From Sphingomonas sp. CROZ-RG-20F-R02-07 (lineage in GTDB: Bacteria; Pseudomonadota; Alphaproteobacteria; Sphingomonadales; Sphingomonadaceae), in assembly GCF_022662335.1 (NCBI RefSeq), contig NZ_JAKNQJ010000002.1:186001-250000 (forward strand): DNA of 64,000 bases. Direction: 5' to 3'. Within the stretch, counting starts at the first letter, position 1; every line of letters starts with the position of its first letter. A program made the translations under genes and the position numbers. Of this stretch, positions 1 to 9,215 are shown piece by piece. The notes below the pieces were generated by a model. That model made no database searches and was not told the origin of the DNA. It saw only the letters and a program-made list of their open reading frames with translations.

Positions 1-74
1 AGCCCGTGGCGGCGGCGCAGGCGGCGCACGGCATGGCCGGCAAGCAGTTTTTCCCGCGCGATCGTCGGCTCCAA
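1..74 (-). CDS. RamB/PrpC-type XRE regulator, N-terminus only (cut by window edge)
   Basis: Reading the minus strand from a TTG at 74 gives about 24 codons ending in AGHAVRRLRRRHG, the start of a helix-turn-helix region typical of XRE-type short-chain acyl-CoA regulators (RamB/PrpR-like) that commonly sit divergent from isocitrate lyase in sphingomonads. An in-frame TAG lies eight codons upstream of the TTG, and there is no ATG or GTG between them, so the TTG is the only usual start. The Shine-Dalgarno is weak. The role as an acetate or glyoxylate-shunt regulator is inferred from its position. Confidence 0.55.
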   Translation of the reverse strand, partial: MEPTIAREKLLAGHAVRRLRRRHG

Positions 75-213
75 TTCGTCACGTTCTTTACAATATAGCT
101 ATGGATACCCTGATTCCGACGACCTGACGACACGATAATCGAGCCGCACCGGCTTCGCGGCTGCATTCTTGCGGATTACACCACAACCAACGGACCGATG
201 AAGGAGAGACCGG

Positions 214-369
214 ATGTCCAACGAACCGCAACGCAGCCGCGCCGTTTTCTCGACCGAGGATTTCTCGCTGCTGAAGGAAGCAGTCGGCGATTACGTCCGC
301 AAGATCGCCGACGAGCCCCGCTCGGCCAAATTCTCGAATCTCTATCACCGCCTCGGCCGTCTCGGCTGA
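214..369 (+). CDS. Small conserved-looking protein upstream of isocitrate lyase (51 aa)
   Basis: A 51-codon ORF begins at ATG 214, six bases after a strong AAGGAGA ribosome site at 201-207. The product is charged and soluble (SNEPQRSRAVFSTEDFSLLK at its start) with no signal or membrane segment. It is codirectional with and 106 bp upstream of aceA, separated by a hairpin. Codon use matches the neighbours. I do not recognise a domain. The ribosome site and placement make it a likely real gene cotranscribed with aceA, perhaps with a role in glyoxylate-shunt control, but no function can be stated. Confidence 0.6.
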   Translation: MSNEPQRSRAVFSTEDFSLLKEAVGDYVRKIADEPRSAKFSNLYHRLGRLG

Positions 370-392
370 CGACTTTCCTGGGGAGGAAAGGT

Positions 393-422
393 GTCCGCCG
401 GACGGGAGACCGGCCGGCGGAC
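393..422 (+). promoter_or_regulatory. Hairpin between the 51-aa ORF and aceA
   Basis: Perfect 9-bp stem GTCCGCCGG / CCGGCGGAC at 393-401 and 414-422. It is not followed by a T run, so it is more likely an mRNA processing, stabilising or attenuation structure than a strong terminator. It lies 53 bp before the aceA start. Confidence 0.4.
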
Positions 423-475
423 AATCCCTTCCCGCACCATCATTCGCGGAGCCGCCTCCGCGCGAAGGAAGTTTC

Positions 476-2071
476 ATGACCTATCAGGACGAAACCGGCC
501 GGATCGGCCAACTGGTCGCAAGCCATGGCGAAAGCTGGGCCGGGATCGACCCCGAAGGCGTCGCGCGGATGCGCGTGCAGAACCGCTTCCAGACCGGGCT
601 CGACATCGCGCGCTACACCGCAGGGATCATGCGGCGCGACATGGCGGCCTATGACGCCGATCCCGCGGCCTACACCCAGTCGCTCGGCTGCTGGCACGGC
701 TTTATCGGCCAGCAGAAGATGATTTCCATCAAAAAGCATTTCGGCTCGACCGAGCGGCGTTATCTCTATCTCTCGGGCTGGATGGTGGCGGCGCTCCGCA
801 GCGAATTCGGGCCGCTGCCCGACCAATCGATGCACGAGAAGACGAGCGTGCCCGCGCTGATCGCGGAGCTCTACACGTTTCTGCGTCAGGCCGATGCCCG
901 CGAACTCGGCATGATGTTCCGCGAGGTGGACGCCGCGCGCGCGGCGGGCAATGCGATCGAGGAGCAGCGGTTGCTGAAGGCGATCGACAACCACCAGACG
1001 CATGTCGTGCCGATCATCGCCGATATCGATGCGGGCTTCGGCAATGCCGAGGCGACCTATCTGCTCGCACGCAAGATGATCGAGGCAGGCGCCTGCGCGC
1101 TGCAGATCGAAAACCAGGTGTCCGACGAAAAGCAATGTGGGCATCAGGACGGCAAGGTGACGGTGCCGCACGAGGACTTCCTCGCAAAGGTGCGCGCCTG
1201 CCGCTACGCTTTCCTCGAACTGGGCGTCGAGGACGGGATCATCGTCACGCGCACCGATTCGCTGGGCGCCGGCCTCACCAAGCAGATCGCCTATTCTAAG
1301 GAGCCGGGCGATCTCGGCGATCGGTATAACGCGTTCCTCGACTGCGAGGAGGTGACCGACATCGCGGCGCTGCGCGGGGATGTGGTGATCGAACGCGACG
1401 GCAAGCTGATGCGGCCCAAACGCCTGCCGTCCAACCTCTACCAGTTTCGCGAGGGCAGCGGCGCGGATCGCTGCGTGCTGGATTGCATCACCTCGCTACA
1501 GAACGGCGCCGACCTGTTGTGGATCGAGACCGAGAAGCCGCATATCGAGCAGATCGCCGCGATGGTCGACCGGATCCGCGACGTCGTTCCGAACGCCAAG
1601 CTGGTCTACAACAACTCGCCCTCGTTCAACTGGACGCTGAACTTCCGCCAGCAGGTGTTCGACGCCTGGCAGCAGGAGGGCAGGGACGTCGCGGCTTATG
1701 ATCGCGCCCGGCTGATGAGCGTGGATTACGACGACACCGCGCTGGGGCGCGAGGCGGACGAGCGCATTCGCACCTTCCAGAAGGATGCCGCGGCGCGCGC
1801 GGGCATCTTCCATCATCTCATCACCTTGCCGACCTATCACACCGCGGCCTTGTCCACCGACAACCTGGCCAAGGAGTATTTCGGCGAGGCAGGGATGCTG
1901 GGCTATGTGAAGGGCGTCCAGCGCCGCGAAATCCGCGAGGGCATCGCCTGCGTGAAGCACCAGAACATGTCGGGCAGCGATCTCGGCGACGATCACAAGG
2001 AATATTTCGCTGGCGAGGCCGCGCTGAAGGCGGGCGGCGCGCACAACACGATGAACCAGTTCGCCGCCTGA
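476..2071 (+). CDS. aceA: Isocitrate lyase, class 3
   Basis: Cleaves isocitrate to succinate and glyoxylate, the first step of the glyoxylate shunt for growth on acetate or fatty acids. The product has 531 residues, the length of the long Pseudomonas/sphingomonad class rather than the roughly 430-residue E. coli type. The catalytic loop reads EKQCGHQDGK, with Q where class 1 enzymes have K or R in the KKCGH signature; this is usual for the class. The metal-binding region IIADIDAGFGN and the NNSPSFNW substrate motif are present. An AAGGAAG ribosome site precedes ATG 476. Malate synthase is not in the window. A RamB-like regulator starts divergently upstream, as often seen for this gene. Confidence 0.95.
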   Translation: MTYQDETGRIGQLVASHGESWAGIDPEGVARMRVQNRFQTGLDIARYTAGIMRRDMAAYDADPAAYTQSLGCWHGFIGQQKMISIKKHFGSTERRYLYLSGWMVAALRSEFGPLPDQSMHEKTSVPALIAELYTFLRQADARELGMMFREVDAARAAGNAIEEQRLLKAIDNHQTHVVPIIADIDAGFGNAEATYLLARKMIEAGACALQIENQVSDEKQCGHQDGKVTVPHEDFLAKVRACRYAFLELGVEDGIIVTRTDSLGAGLTKQIAYSKEPGDLGDRYNAFLDCEEVTDIAALRGDVVIERDGKLMRPKRLPSNLYQFREGSGADRCVLDCITSLQNGADLLWIETEKPHIEQIAAMVDRIRDVVPNAKLVYNNSPSFNWTLNFRQQVFDAWQQEGRDVAAYDRARLMSVDYDDTALGREADERIRTFQKDAAARAGIFHHLITLPTYHTAALSTDNLAKEYFGEAGMLGYVKGVQRREIREGIACVKHQNMSGSDLGDDHKEYFAGEAALKAGGAHNTMNQFAA

Positions 2072-2105
2072 GGCGGCGTTTGCCGACGTGACTTCGCTGC
2101 GTCAG

Positions 2106-2143
2106 CCCTGAACCGCTTCGTCCGTGCGCGGAGCGGTTCAGGG
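2106..2143. terminator. Bidirectional terminator-like hairpin between aceA and tetR
   Basis: A perfect 12-bp stem, CCCTGAACCGCT at 2106-2117 and AGCGGTTCAGGG at 2132-2143, with a 14-nt loop lies between the convergent aceA and tetR genes. The right arm includes the tetR stop codon. No long T tract follows. Confidence 0.65.
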
Positions 2144-2761
2144 CCGGTCTTCGCCCCGCATCGCGCGGACTTCGGCGGCGATCGCGGCCAGGATCATCTC
2201 GAGCAGCATATCGGTATCGCGCAGCGGCCGCAGCAGCCGGTGCTGCATCAGCCCCAGCGACTGGGTGAGGATCATGTCGCCCAGCACCGCGCGGCGGCGC
2301 GCCAGATGGTCGCCCGGCGCGAGAAGGGCGAGGGCGGCGTGCATGTCGCCCTCCACCGCGCCCTGCGTGCGCGTGAAGATCGCGGCGATGCGGGCGTTGC
2401 GAGTCGATTCGGCGATGATCTCGGCGAACAGCGGCTCGCTGGTGCTCTGGTCGGAAGGGCGCATGAACTGGCGGATCCACGCCCATACCAGCGTCTCGTC
2501 ACCGGCCGCGATCGCACGATACAGCGACTCGCGTTCGAGAAAGGCGTAGCAATCGCCCTCGACGATCGCGGCGACGATATCTTCCTTGGCCTCGAAATCG
2601 CGATAGATCTGGCCGACCGCGACACCCGACTCCCTGGCGATCTGCGCCACGCCGGTCGCGTGAAAGCCGTTGTTCACGAACAGCTTGCGCGCCGCATCGA
2701 TCACGCGCAGCCGGCGCGATCCCGCACGATCCCGCATCCCCCCGCTGCACAAGCCTTCCAT
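2138..2761 (-). CDS. TetR-family repressor of the adjacent RND pump
   Basis: A 207-residue TetR-family protein with an N-terminal helix-turn-helix (about residues 15-60: VIDAARKLFVNNGFHATGVA followed by VGQIYRDFEAKEDI) and a divergent ligand-binding C-terminal half. It is transcribed away from the efflux operon, and a 22-bp palindrome lies in the shared promoter region, so it most likely represses the pump and itself until a drug or metabolite binds. The start at 2761 is chosen because a GAGG lies six bases upstream; 2767 and 2737 are alternatives. It ends convergently with aceA within a hairpin. Confidence 0.85.
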   Translation of the reverse strand: MEGLCSGGMRDRAGSRRLRVIDAARKLFVNNGFHATGVAQIARESGVAVGQIYRDFEAKEDIVAAIVEGDCYAFLERESLYRAIAAGDETLVWAWIRQFMRPSDQSTSEPLFAEIIAESTRNARIAAIFTRTQGAVEGDMHAALALLAPGDHLARRRAVLGDMILTQSLGLMQHRLLRPLRDTDMLLEMILAAIAAEVRAMRGEDRP

Positions 2762-2824
2762 TTCCATCCTCGTCCCAAGTCCAAGCCGCTTGACGCTGCT
2801 ATCGTCTTCGCAGTAGCAGCATTT

Positions 2825-2846
2825 TGTGAGTGATCGATCACTCACA
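2825..2846. promoter_or_regulatory. TetR operator palindrome overlapping the RND promoter
   Basis: A perfect 22-bp palindrome with core GTGAGTGATCGATCACTCAC at 2826-2845. It lies between a TTGTGA -35 (2824-2829) and a TAAATT -10 (2847-2852) separated by exactly 17 bp, so a bound repressor would cover the spacer and the -35 of the efflux operon. Binding by the divergent TetR protein is inferred. Confidence 0.75.
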
Positions 2847-2869
2847 TAAATTATTCGGCAGATCCACGC

Positions 2870-4039
2870 ATGAATTTTCTTCGTCGCACCGCGCCTGCGC
2901 TGACTCTGATGCTGGCCGCGTGCGGCAAGCCGGCCACGCAGCCGGCCCAGCCACCCGCACCGGCGGTCGGGTATGTGACGGTACGTGAACAGGCGGTGAC
3001 GCTGACGAACGAGCTGCCCGGCCGCACCTCCGCCTACGAAACGTCGCAGGTCCGGCCGCAGGTCAATGGCATCGTCGAGGCGCGGCTGTTCACCGAAGGC
3101 GACATGGTCCGCCAGGGCCAGCCGCTCTACCGCATCGACGCCTCGCCCTATCAGGCGCAGGTGGCCAACGCCCGTGCGGCGCTGGCGCGGGCGAAGGCGG
3201 CGATCGCGTCGAGCGCGGCGCTGGCGCGGCGTTACGGCGAGCTGGTGAAGATCAACGCGATCTCGAAGCAGGATTACGAGAATTCGCAGACCAGCGCGGC
3301 ACAGGCGCAGGCCGACGTCGCGGCCCAGCAGGCCGCGCTGCGCACCGCGCAGATCGATCTGGGCCGCACCACCGTGCGCGCGCCGATCGCCGGACGCATC
3401 GGCCGCTCGGTCTACACCACGGGCGCGCTCGTCACCGCCGCGCAGACCGATCCGCTCGCGACGATCCAGCGGCTGGACCCGATCTATGTCGATATCCAGC
3501 AATCGAGCGCCGACCTGCTGAAGCTGCGCCAGCAGATCCTCGCGGGCCAGGTGGCGCGCGACGGCAATGCGCGCGTGAAGCTGCTGCTGGAGGACGGCAC
3601 GACGTTCGGCCCCGAGGGCACGCTGCGCTTTGCCGACGTGACGGTGGACCCGACGACGGGCACGCAGGTGATCCGCGCGCTGTTCCCCAATCCCAACGGC
3701 CTGTTGCTGCCGGGCATGTATGTCCGCGCGCAGCTGGTGGAGGGCACGCAGGCCAGGGCGATGCTGGTGCCGCAACGCGCCGTCAGCCGCGACGAGCGCG
3801 GCAACGCGACCGTGATGGTGGTGGGGCCGGACAACAAGGTCGCGCCGCGCTCGCTCCAGACGAACCGGACAATCGGCGACAATTGGCTCGTCACCGGCGG
3901 CCTGCGCCCCGGCGACCGGGTGATCGTGGAGGGTGGCATGAACCTTCGCCCCGGCATGCCGGTGCAGCCCAGCCCCTGGAACCCGAACGCCCAGCCCGCC
4001 GCACCCGCGCAGGCGCAGCCTCAGGCACAGGGCAAGTAA
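2870..4039 (+). CDS. RND efflux periplasmic adaptor lipoprotein (AcrA/MexA type)
   Basis: Membrane fusion protein that links the inner-membrane RND pump to the outer-membrane channel. The 389-residue product starts with a lipoprotein signal ending in the lipobox LAAC, acylated Cys18. A lipoyl/barrel-sandwich half (VEARLFTEGDMVRQGQPLYRIDASPYQAQ), an alpha-helical hairpin (about 100-160) and a second lipoyl half (TTVRAPIAGRIGRSVYTTGALV) follow in the usual order. The C-terminus is a Pro/Ala/Gln-rich tail. It starts 18 bp after the predicted -10 with no obvious Shine-Dalgarno, and is followed after 6 bp by the pump gene. Confidence 0.93.
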   Translation: MNFLRRTAPALTLMLAACGKPATQPAQPPAPAVGYVTVREQAVTLTNELPGRTSAYETSQVRPQVNGIVEARLFTEGDMVRQGQPLYRIDASPYQAQVANARAALARAKAAIASSAALARRYGELVKINAISKQDYENSQTSAAQAQADVAAQQAALRTAQIDLGRTTVRAPIAGRIGRSVYTTGALVTAAQTDPLATIQRLDPIYVDIQQSSADLLKLRQQILAGQVARDGNARVKLLLEDGTTFGPEGTLRFADVTVDPTTGTQVIRALFPNPNGLLLPGMYVRAQLVEGTQARAMLVPQRAVSRDERGNATVMVVGPDNKVAPRSLQTNRTIGDNWLVTGGLRPGDRVIVEGGMNLRPGMPVQPSPWNPNAQPAAPAQAQPQAQGK

Positions 4040-4045
4040 CGCACC

Positions 4046-7000
4046 ATGGCCCGTTATTTCATCGATCGCCCCATCTTCGCATGGGTCATCGCGATGGTCC
4101 TGATGCTCGCGGGCATCCTGGCCATCCGATCGCTGCCGATCTCGCAATTCCCGACCATCGCGCCGCCCGCGGTGTCGATCACCGCGACCTATCCGGGCGC
4201 GGACGCGCAGACGCTCGAGAACACCACGACGCAGCTCATCGAGCAGCAGATGAAGGGGCTCGACCATCTTCGCTACTTCTCGTCGGTGTCGAGCTCGGCG
4301 GGCACCGTCACCATCACGCTGACGTTCGAACAGGGCACCGATCCCGACATCGCGCAGGTGCAGGTGCAGAACAAGCTGCAGGCCGCGACGCCGCTGCTGC
4401 CGCAGGAGGTCCAGCAACAGGGCATTCTTGTCGCCAAGGCGACGCAGAACTTCCTGCTCTTCGTCGGGCTCTATTCCGAGAACGGCAAGCATAACGGCGA
4501 CGATCTCGCCGATTACATCGTCTCCAAGCTCCAGGATCCGCTCGCGCGCGTCAACGGCGTCGGCGATACGCAGGTGTTCGGCTCGCAATATGCGATGCGC
4601 ATCTGGGTCGATCCGCTGAAGCTCAACAATTACGCGCTGACCATGGCGGACATCCGCAGCGCAGTCATCGCGCAGAACGCGCAGGTCGCCGCCGGCCAGA
4701 TCGGCGCGCAGCCGGCCCCCAAGGAGCAGATGCTCAACGCGACCGTCTCGGTCGAATCGCGCCTGACCACGCCCGAGCAGTTCGGCGCGATCAGCCTGAA
4801 GAGCAATGCCGACGGGTCGATCGTCCGGCTGCGCGACGTGGCGCGCGTCGAAATCGGCGCGGAGAATTACGGCTTCTCGTCCAAGTGGAACGGCAAGCCT
4901 GCATCGGGCATCGGCATCAAGCTGGCGCCCGGGGCGAACGCGCTCGACACCGTCACCGCGGTGAAGGCGCGGGTGAACGCGATCGCCAAGCAGTTCCCGC
5001 CCGACGTGAAGGTGATCTTCCCCTACGACACCTCGCCCTTCGTCCGCCTGTCGATCAAGCAGGTGATCGAGACGCTGGTCGAGGCGGTGGTGCTCGTCTT
5101 CCTCGTGATGTTCCTGTTCCTCCAGAATTTCCGCGCGACGCTCATCCCGACGATCGCGGTGCCGGTGGTGCTGCTCGGCACGTTCGGCGTGCTGGCGATC
5201 GCGGGCTATTCGATCAACACGCTCACGCTGTTCGGCATGGTGCTGGCGATCGGGTTGCTCGTCGACGATGCGATCGTCGTCGTGGAAAATGTCGAACGGC
5301 TGATCCAGACCGAGCATCTCAGCCCCAAGGATGCCGCGCGCAAATCGATGGACGAGATCACCGGCGCGCTGATCGGCATCGCGCTGGTGCTGTCGGCGGT
5401 GTTCCTGCCGATGGCGTTCTTCGGCGGGTCGACCGGCGTCATCTATCGCCAATTCTCGATCACGATCGTCTCCGCGATGGTGCTGTCGGTGTCGGTCGCG
5501 TTGATCCTCACGCCCGCGCTGTGCGCGACGATCCTGAAGCCGCACGATCCCGACAGGCGGGAGAGCAACGGGCCGCTCGCGCGCTTCTTCCGCTGGTTCA
5601 ACGACAAGTTCGATCGCGGCCAGGCAAAATACGAGCGCGGCGTGCGCGGGACGGCGCGCAACTGGAAGCGGTCTGCGCTGATCTACGGGCTGATCGTGAT
5701 CGGCATGGCGGTGCTGTTCGTCCGCCTGCCCACCGGCTTTTTGCCGGACGAGGATCAGGGCATCATGATCGCGCTGGTGCAGGGCCCGTCGGGTGCATCG
5801 AGCGCGCGCACCGAAAAGGCGCTCGACACGATCCAGAACCATTTCCTGAATGCCGAGGGCAAGAACATCCAGGGCGTCTACACGCTCAACGGCTTCAGCT
5901 TCGCGGGCAGCGGCCAGAACAGCGGCATCGCCTTCATCCCGCTCAGAGGCTGGGAGGATCGCGCCGGCGCCGCCAACAAGGCGCAGGCGATCGCCGGCCG
6001 CGCGATGGGCGTGTTCTCGCAGTTCAAGGATGCGATGATCTTCGCGGTCGTGCCGCCGGCGGTGCAGGAACTGGGCAACGCGACCGGCTTCGACTTCCAG
6101 TTGGTCGATCAGACCGGCATCGGCCACGCCAAGCTGCTCGAGGCGCGCAACATGATGCTCGGCATGGCGATGCAGGACAAGTCGCTGGTCGGCGTGCGTC
6201 CCAACGCGCTCGACGACGCGCCGCAGTTGAAGATCAACGTCGATCACGACAAGGCGCGTGCACTCGGCCTCGATCTCTCGACCGTCAACGACACGATCTC
6301 CAGCGCCTGGGGCGGCAGCTACATCAACGACTTCATCGACCGTGGCCGCGTGAAGCGCGTCTATTTCCAGGCCGACCAGCCCTATCGGATGGCGCCCGAG
6401 GATATCGGCGACTTCTATGTGCGCGGGGCGACGGGCACGATGGCGCCGTTCAGCTCCTTCGCCGATCTGAGCTGGAGCCAGGCGCCGGTGCAGCTCACCC
6501 GCTATAACGGGCAGCCGGCGATGGAAATCCTCGGCCAGCCCGCGCCCGGCGTGTCGTCGGGCACCGCGATGGCGGCGATCGAGGCGATCCACGCCAAGCT
6601 GCCGCCGGGCACCGCGCTCGAATGGACCGGTCTCAGCTATGAGGAGCGGCTATCGGGCGGCCAGGCGCCGGCGCTCTACGGGCTGTCGCTGCTCATCGTG
6701 TTCCTCTGCCTGGCGGCGCTTTACGAAAGCTGGTCGGTGCCGATCTCGGTGATGCTGGTGGTGCCGCTGGGGATCGTGGGGGCGCTGCTCGCTGCGACGC
6801 TGACGGGCCTTGGCAACGACATCTATCTGCAGGTGGGCCTCATCACCACGATCGGCGTTTCGGCCAAGAACGCGATCCTGATCGTGGAATTCGCCGAGGA
6901 GCAGATGCGCGACGGCAAGAACGCGTTCGACGCCGCGATCGCCGCGGCCAAGCTGCGCCTTCGTCCGATCCTGATGACGTCGCTGGCGTTCATCTTCGGC

Positions 7001-7237
7001 GTCTTCCCGCTCGCCATCTCCACCGGTGCGGGTGCCGGCGGACAGAATGCGATCGGCCGTGCGGTGGTCGGCGGCATGCTGTCCGCTACCATCCTGGCGA
7101 TCTTCTTCGTGCCGATGTTCTTCGTCGTCGTGCTGCGCCTGTTCGGCCGGCATGGCGGCAAGGACGAAGCGCACGAGGAGCGCCGCGCCGACCCGAACGA
7201 TACCGATGGCGCGACCCCCGCGCCGCAGGGAGCCTGA
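4046..7237 (+). CDS. RND multidrug efflux permease, HAE1 family (AcrB/MexB-like)
   Basis: Inner-membrane proton-driven drug exporter of 1063 residues, the usual HAE1 length. The proton-relay residues are present: Asp407 and Asp408 in [15 protein letters not shown] and Lys941 in [13 protein letters not shown], corresponding to AcrB D407, D408 and K940. The N-terminus [20 protein letters not shown] is the first membrane helix. It is the second gene of the operon and its stop overlaps the start of the outer-membrane channel gene (TGATG). The long hydrophilic C-terminal tail is rich in Asp, Glu and Pro. Substrates cannot be predicted from the sequence. Confidence 0.95.
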   Translation: MARYFIDRPIFAWVIAMVLMLAGILAIRSLPISQFPTIAPPAVSITATYPGADAQTLENTTTQLIEQQMKGLDHLRYFSSVSSSAGTVTITLTFEQGTDPDIAQVQVQNKLQAATPLLPQEVQQQGILVAKATQNFLLFVGLYSENGKHNGDDLADYIVSKLQDPLARVNGVGDTQVFGSQYAMRIWVDPLKLNNYALTMADIRSAVIAQNAQVAAGQIGAQPAPKEQMLNATVSVESRLTTPEQFGAISLKSNADGSIVRLRDVARVEIGAENYGFSSKWNGKPASGIGIKLAPGANALDTVTAVKARVNAIAKQFPPDVKVIFPYDTSPFVRLSIKQVIETLVEAVVLVFLVMFLFLQNFRATLIPTIAVPVVLLGTFGVLAIAGYSINTLTLFGMVLAIGLLVDDAIVVVENVERLIQTEHLSPKDAARKSMDEITGALIGIALVLSAVFLPMAFFGGSTGVIYRQFSITIVSAMVLSVSVALILTPALCATILKPHDPDRRESNGPLARFFRWFNDKFDRGQAKYERGVRGTARNWKRSALIYGLIVIGMAVLFVRLPTGFLPDEDQGIMIALVQGPSGASSARTEKALDTIQNHFLNAEGKNIQGVYTLNGFSFAGSGQNSGIAFIPLRGWEDRAGAANKAQAIAGRAMGVFSQFKDAMIFAVVPPAVQELGNATGFDFQLVDQTGIGHAKLLEARNMMLGMAMQDKSLVGVRPNALDDAPQLKINVDHDKARALGLDLSTVNDTISSAWGGSYINDFIDRGRVKRVYFQADQPYRMAPEDIGDFYVRGATGTMAPFSSFADLSWSQAPVQLTRYNGQPAMEILGQPAPGVSSGTAMAAIEAIHAKLPPGTALEWTGLSYEERLSGGQAPALYGLSLLIVFLCLAALYESWSVPISVMLVVPLGIVGALLAATLTGLGNDIYLQVGLITTIGVSAKNAILIVEFAEEQMRDGKNAFDAAIAAAKLRLRPILMTSLAFIFGVFPLAISTGAGAGGQNAIGRAVVGGMLSATILAIFFVPMFFVVVLRLFGRHGGKDEAHEERRADPNDTDGATPAPQGA

Positions 7238-8769
7238 TGGCCGTGACGATCCGTTTCCCCCTCGTGGCGGCGCTCGCCGCCAGCACCGCGCTCGCTGGTT
7301 GCAACCTCGCGCCCACCTATGTCCGCCCGGCGGGTGGCGTGCCCGCGGCGCTCCCGCAGGGCGGCGTCTATCCCGCCGCGGCGACCGACGCGCGCGACAT
7401 CACGCGCGTCGGCTGGCGCGATTTCTTCATCGACGAGCGCCTGCGCCAGGTGATCCAGCGCGGCCTCGACAACAACCGCGATCTCCAGGTCGCGGCGGCC
7501 AATGTGCTGCAGGCGCGTGCGCAATATCGCGTGCAGCGCGCCGAGTTGCTGCCATCGGTGGCGGCGTCGGGATCGGCGACGTACACGAACAATCTGTTCG
7601 GCGCCTCGGGAGCCACCGGCGGTGCCACGGGGGCCACGGGCACCACGACGACGGGGAGCACGACGACCGGCGGCACCACCACGGGAACCGCCGCCACGGG
7701 CACCGGCACGGTCGGCAGCGCGGTCGGCACGGGATCGACCGACCTTCATTATTACAGCGCGAACGTCGGCGTGTCGGCGTTCGAACTCGATCTGTTCGGC
7801 CGCGTCCGCAATCTGAGCAAGGCGGCGCTCGAGCAATATTTCGCGACCGAGGAGGCGCAGCGCAGCACCCGCATCACGCTGATCGCCGAGATCGCGTCCG
7901 CATGGCTGACGATCGCGTCGGACGAGGATCAGCTCGCGCTGTCGCAGCAGACGCTGGGCACGTTCAAGGAAACGCTGGATCTCACGACCGCGCAGTTCCG
8001 CATCGGGGTGGCCTCCGAATTGGAGTCGCGTCAGGCGGAGACGAATTATCAGGCCGCGCGCAACGACATCGCGGTGCTGCGCACGCAGATCGCGCGCGAT
8101 CGCAACGCGCTCGACCTGCTCGTCGGCACGCCGGTGGAAGCCGCGCTGCTGCCCCCTGCGCTCGGCGACATGCGGCCGGGCATCCAGGTGCTGCCGACCG
8201 ACCTGTCCTCGACCGTGCTGCTGCGCCGCCCCGACGTGCTTCAGGCGGAGCATCAATTGATCGCGCAGAACGCGAATATCGGCGCGGCGCGTGCGGCGTT
8301 CTTCCCCACGATCTCGCTGACGGCGACGCTGGGCACGATCAGCACCGCGCTCGGCGGCCTGTTCGCCAGCGGAACGCGCACTTACACCGCCAGCCCTTCG
8401 ATCGCGCTGCCGCTGTTCGACGGCGGCCGCAACAAGGGCAATCTCGATTATGCCCGCGCCTCGCGCGATGCGGCGGTCGCGACCTATCAGAAGACGGTGC
8501 AGACCGCGTTCCGCGAGGTGGCCGATGCGCTGGCGGAGCGCGGCACGATCGACGAGCAGATCGCCGCCCAGTCCGCGCGTGCCAATGCCGCACAGGTGGC
8601 GGCGCGGCTGTCGGAGGCGCGCTACCGATCGGGAGTGGATTCCTTCCTCACCTCGCTCGATGCGCAGCGCACCGCCTATGCCGCGCAGCAGCAATTGGTG
8701 ACGACCCGGCTCAACCGCGGAAGTAACCTCGTCGAGCTGTACCGGGCGCTGGGGGGCGGCCTGAGCTGA
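7237..8769 (+). CDS. RND outer-membrane channel lipoprotein (NodT/OprM family)
   Basis: TolC-like outer-membrane factor completing the pump, 510 residues. The lipobox LAGC gives acylated Cys22. Two outer-membrane-efflux repeats are visible, one from about 60 to 290 and one from about 300 to 505, including LLRRPDVLQAEHQLIAQNAN and FREVADALAERGTIDEQ. Unusually, residues about 122-168 form a Gly/Thr/Ala low-complexity segment of GATG and TTTG runs between the first helices, where the outer-membrane beta strands are expected. It overlaps the permease gene by 1 bp. Confidence 0.93.
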   Translation: MAVTIRFPLVAALAASTALAGCNLAPTYVRPAGGVPAALPQGGVYPAAATDARDITRVGWRDFFIDERLRQVIQRGLDNNRDLQVAAANVLQARAQYRVQRAELLPSVAASGSATYTNNLFGASGATGGATGATGTTTTGSTTTGGTTTGTAATGTGTVGSAVGTGSTDLHYYSANVGVSAFELDLFGRVRNLSKAALEQYFATEEAQRSTRITLIAEIASAWLTIASDEDQLALSQQTLGTFKETLDLTTAQFRIGVASELESRQAETNYQAARNDIAVLRTQIARDRNALDLLVGTPVEAALLPPALGDMRPGIQVLPTDLSSTVLLRRPDVLQAEHQLIAQNANIGAARAAFFPTISLTATLGTISTALGGLFASGTRTYTASPSIALPLFDGGRNKGNLDYARASRDAAVATYQKTVQTAFREVADALAERGTIDEQIAAQSARANAAQVAARLSEARYRSGVDSFLTSLDAQRTAYAAQQQLVTTRLNRGSNLVELYRALGGGLS

Positions 8770-8837
8770 GGGCCGGCCGCCCGCTTGCCAGCGGCGAAAA
8801 TGCGCGTACCTTGTCCGAAAACGATAAGGAGAGAGCG

Positions 8838-9113
8838 ATGGCCACCACCCCGTCCTTCCAGGCCGATCCCGGCGAGGAAAGCCTCATCATCCTGCAGAGC
8901 CTGCTCTGCCTGATGCGCGAGAAGAACCTGCTGACCCGCGCCGATATCGAAGAGCTTTGCCACAAGGTGGAGCGGCGTTCGGACGCGGCGGCGGCACCCA
9001 TGCCGATTTCGTGCTGCCCGCAAAGCGCCGCCGAGGCGTCGGGCATCATGCAGCGGCTGACCAGCTATATCGGCCAGCGTTATGGCGGGAAGCATCTGCG
9101 CGCCTATCGATAG
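8838..9113 (+). CDS. Small uncharacterised protein (91 aa)
   Basis: The ORF starts at ATG 8838 behind AAGGAGAG. The product is soluble, with helical segments around EESLIILQSLLCLMREKNLL and ADIEELCHKVERR, three Cys residues, and a basic C-terminus (YGGKHLRAYR). I recognise no domain. It lies between the efflux operon and pckG on the same strand, with its own ribosome site; a link to either neighbour is not evident. Confidence 0.65.
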   Translation: MATTPSFQADPGEESLIILQSLLCLMREKNLLTRADIEELCHKVERRSDAAAAPMPISCCPQSAAEASGIMQRLTSYIGQRYGGKHLRAYR

Positions 9114-9215
9114 GTTTGGCCGAATCCTCTCGTGTTGCGGGCCTCATTGGCTATAGCGACAGGCCTGTGGCGAGCCGAAGCATCGGCCGCCGACCGACCT
9201 GGAGAGGACCGCCCC

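Noticed and set aside
2767..6592. Minus-strand open frame extending from tetR across the whole RND operon
   Set aside because: It is the high-GC antisense shadow of the adaptor and permease genes, made of His/Arg/Asp-rich low-information sequence; only the tetR part is real.
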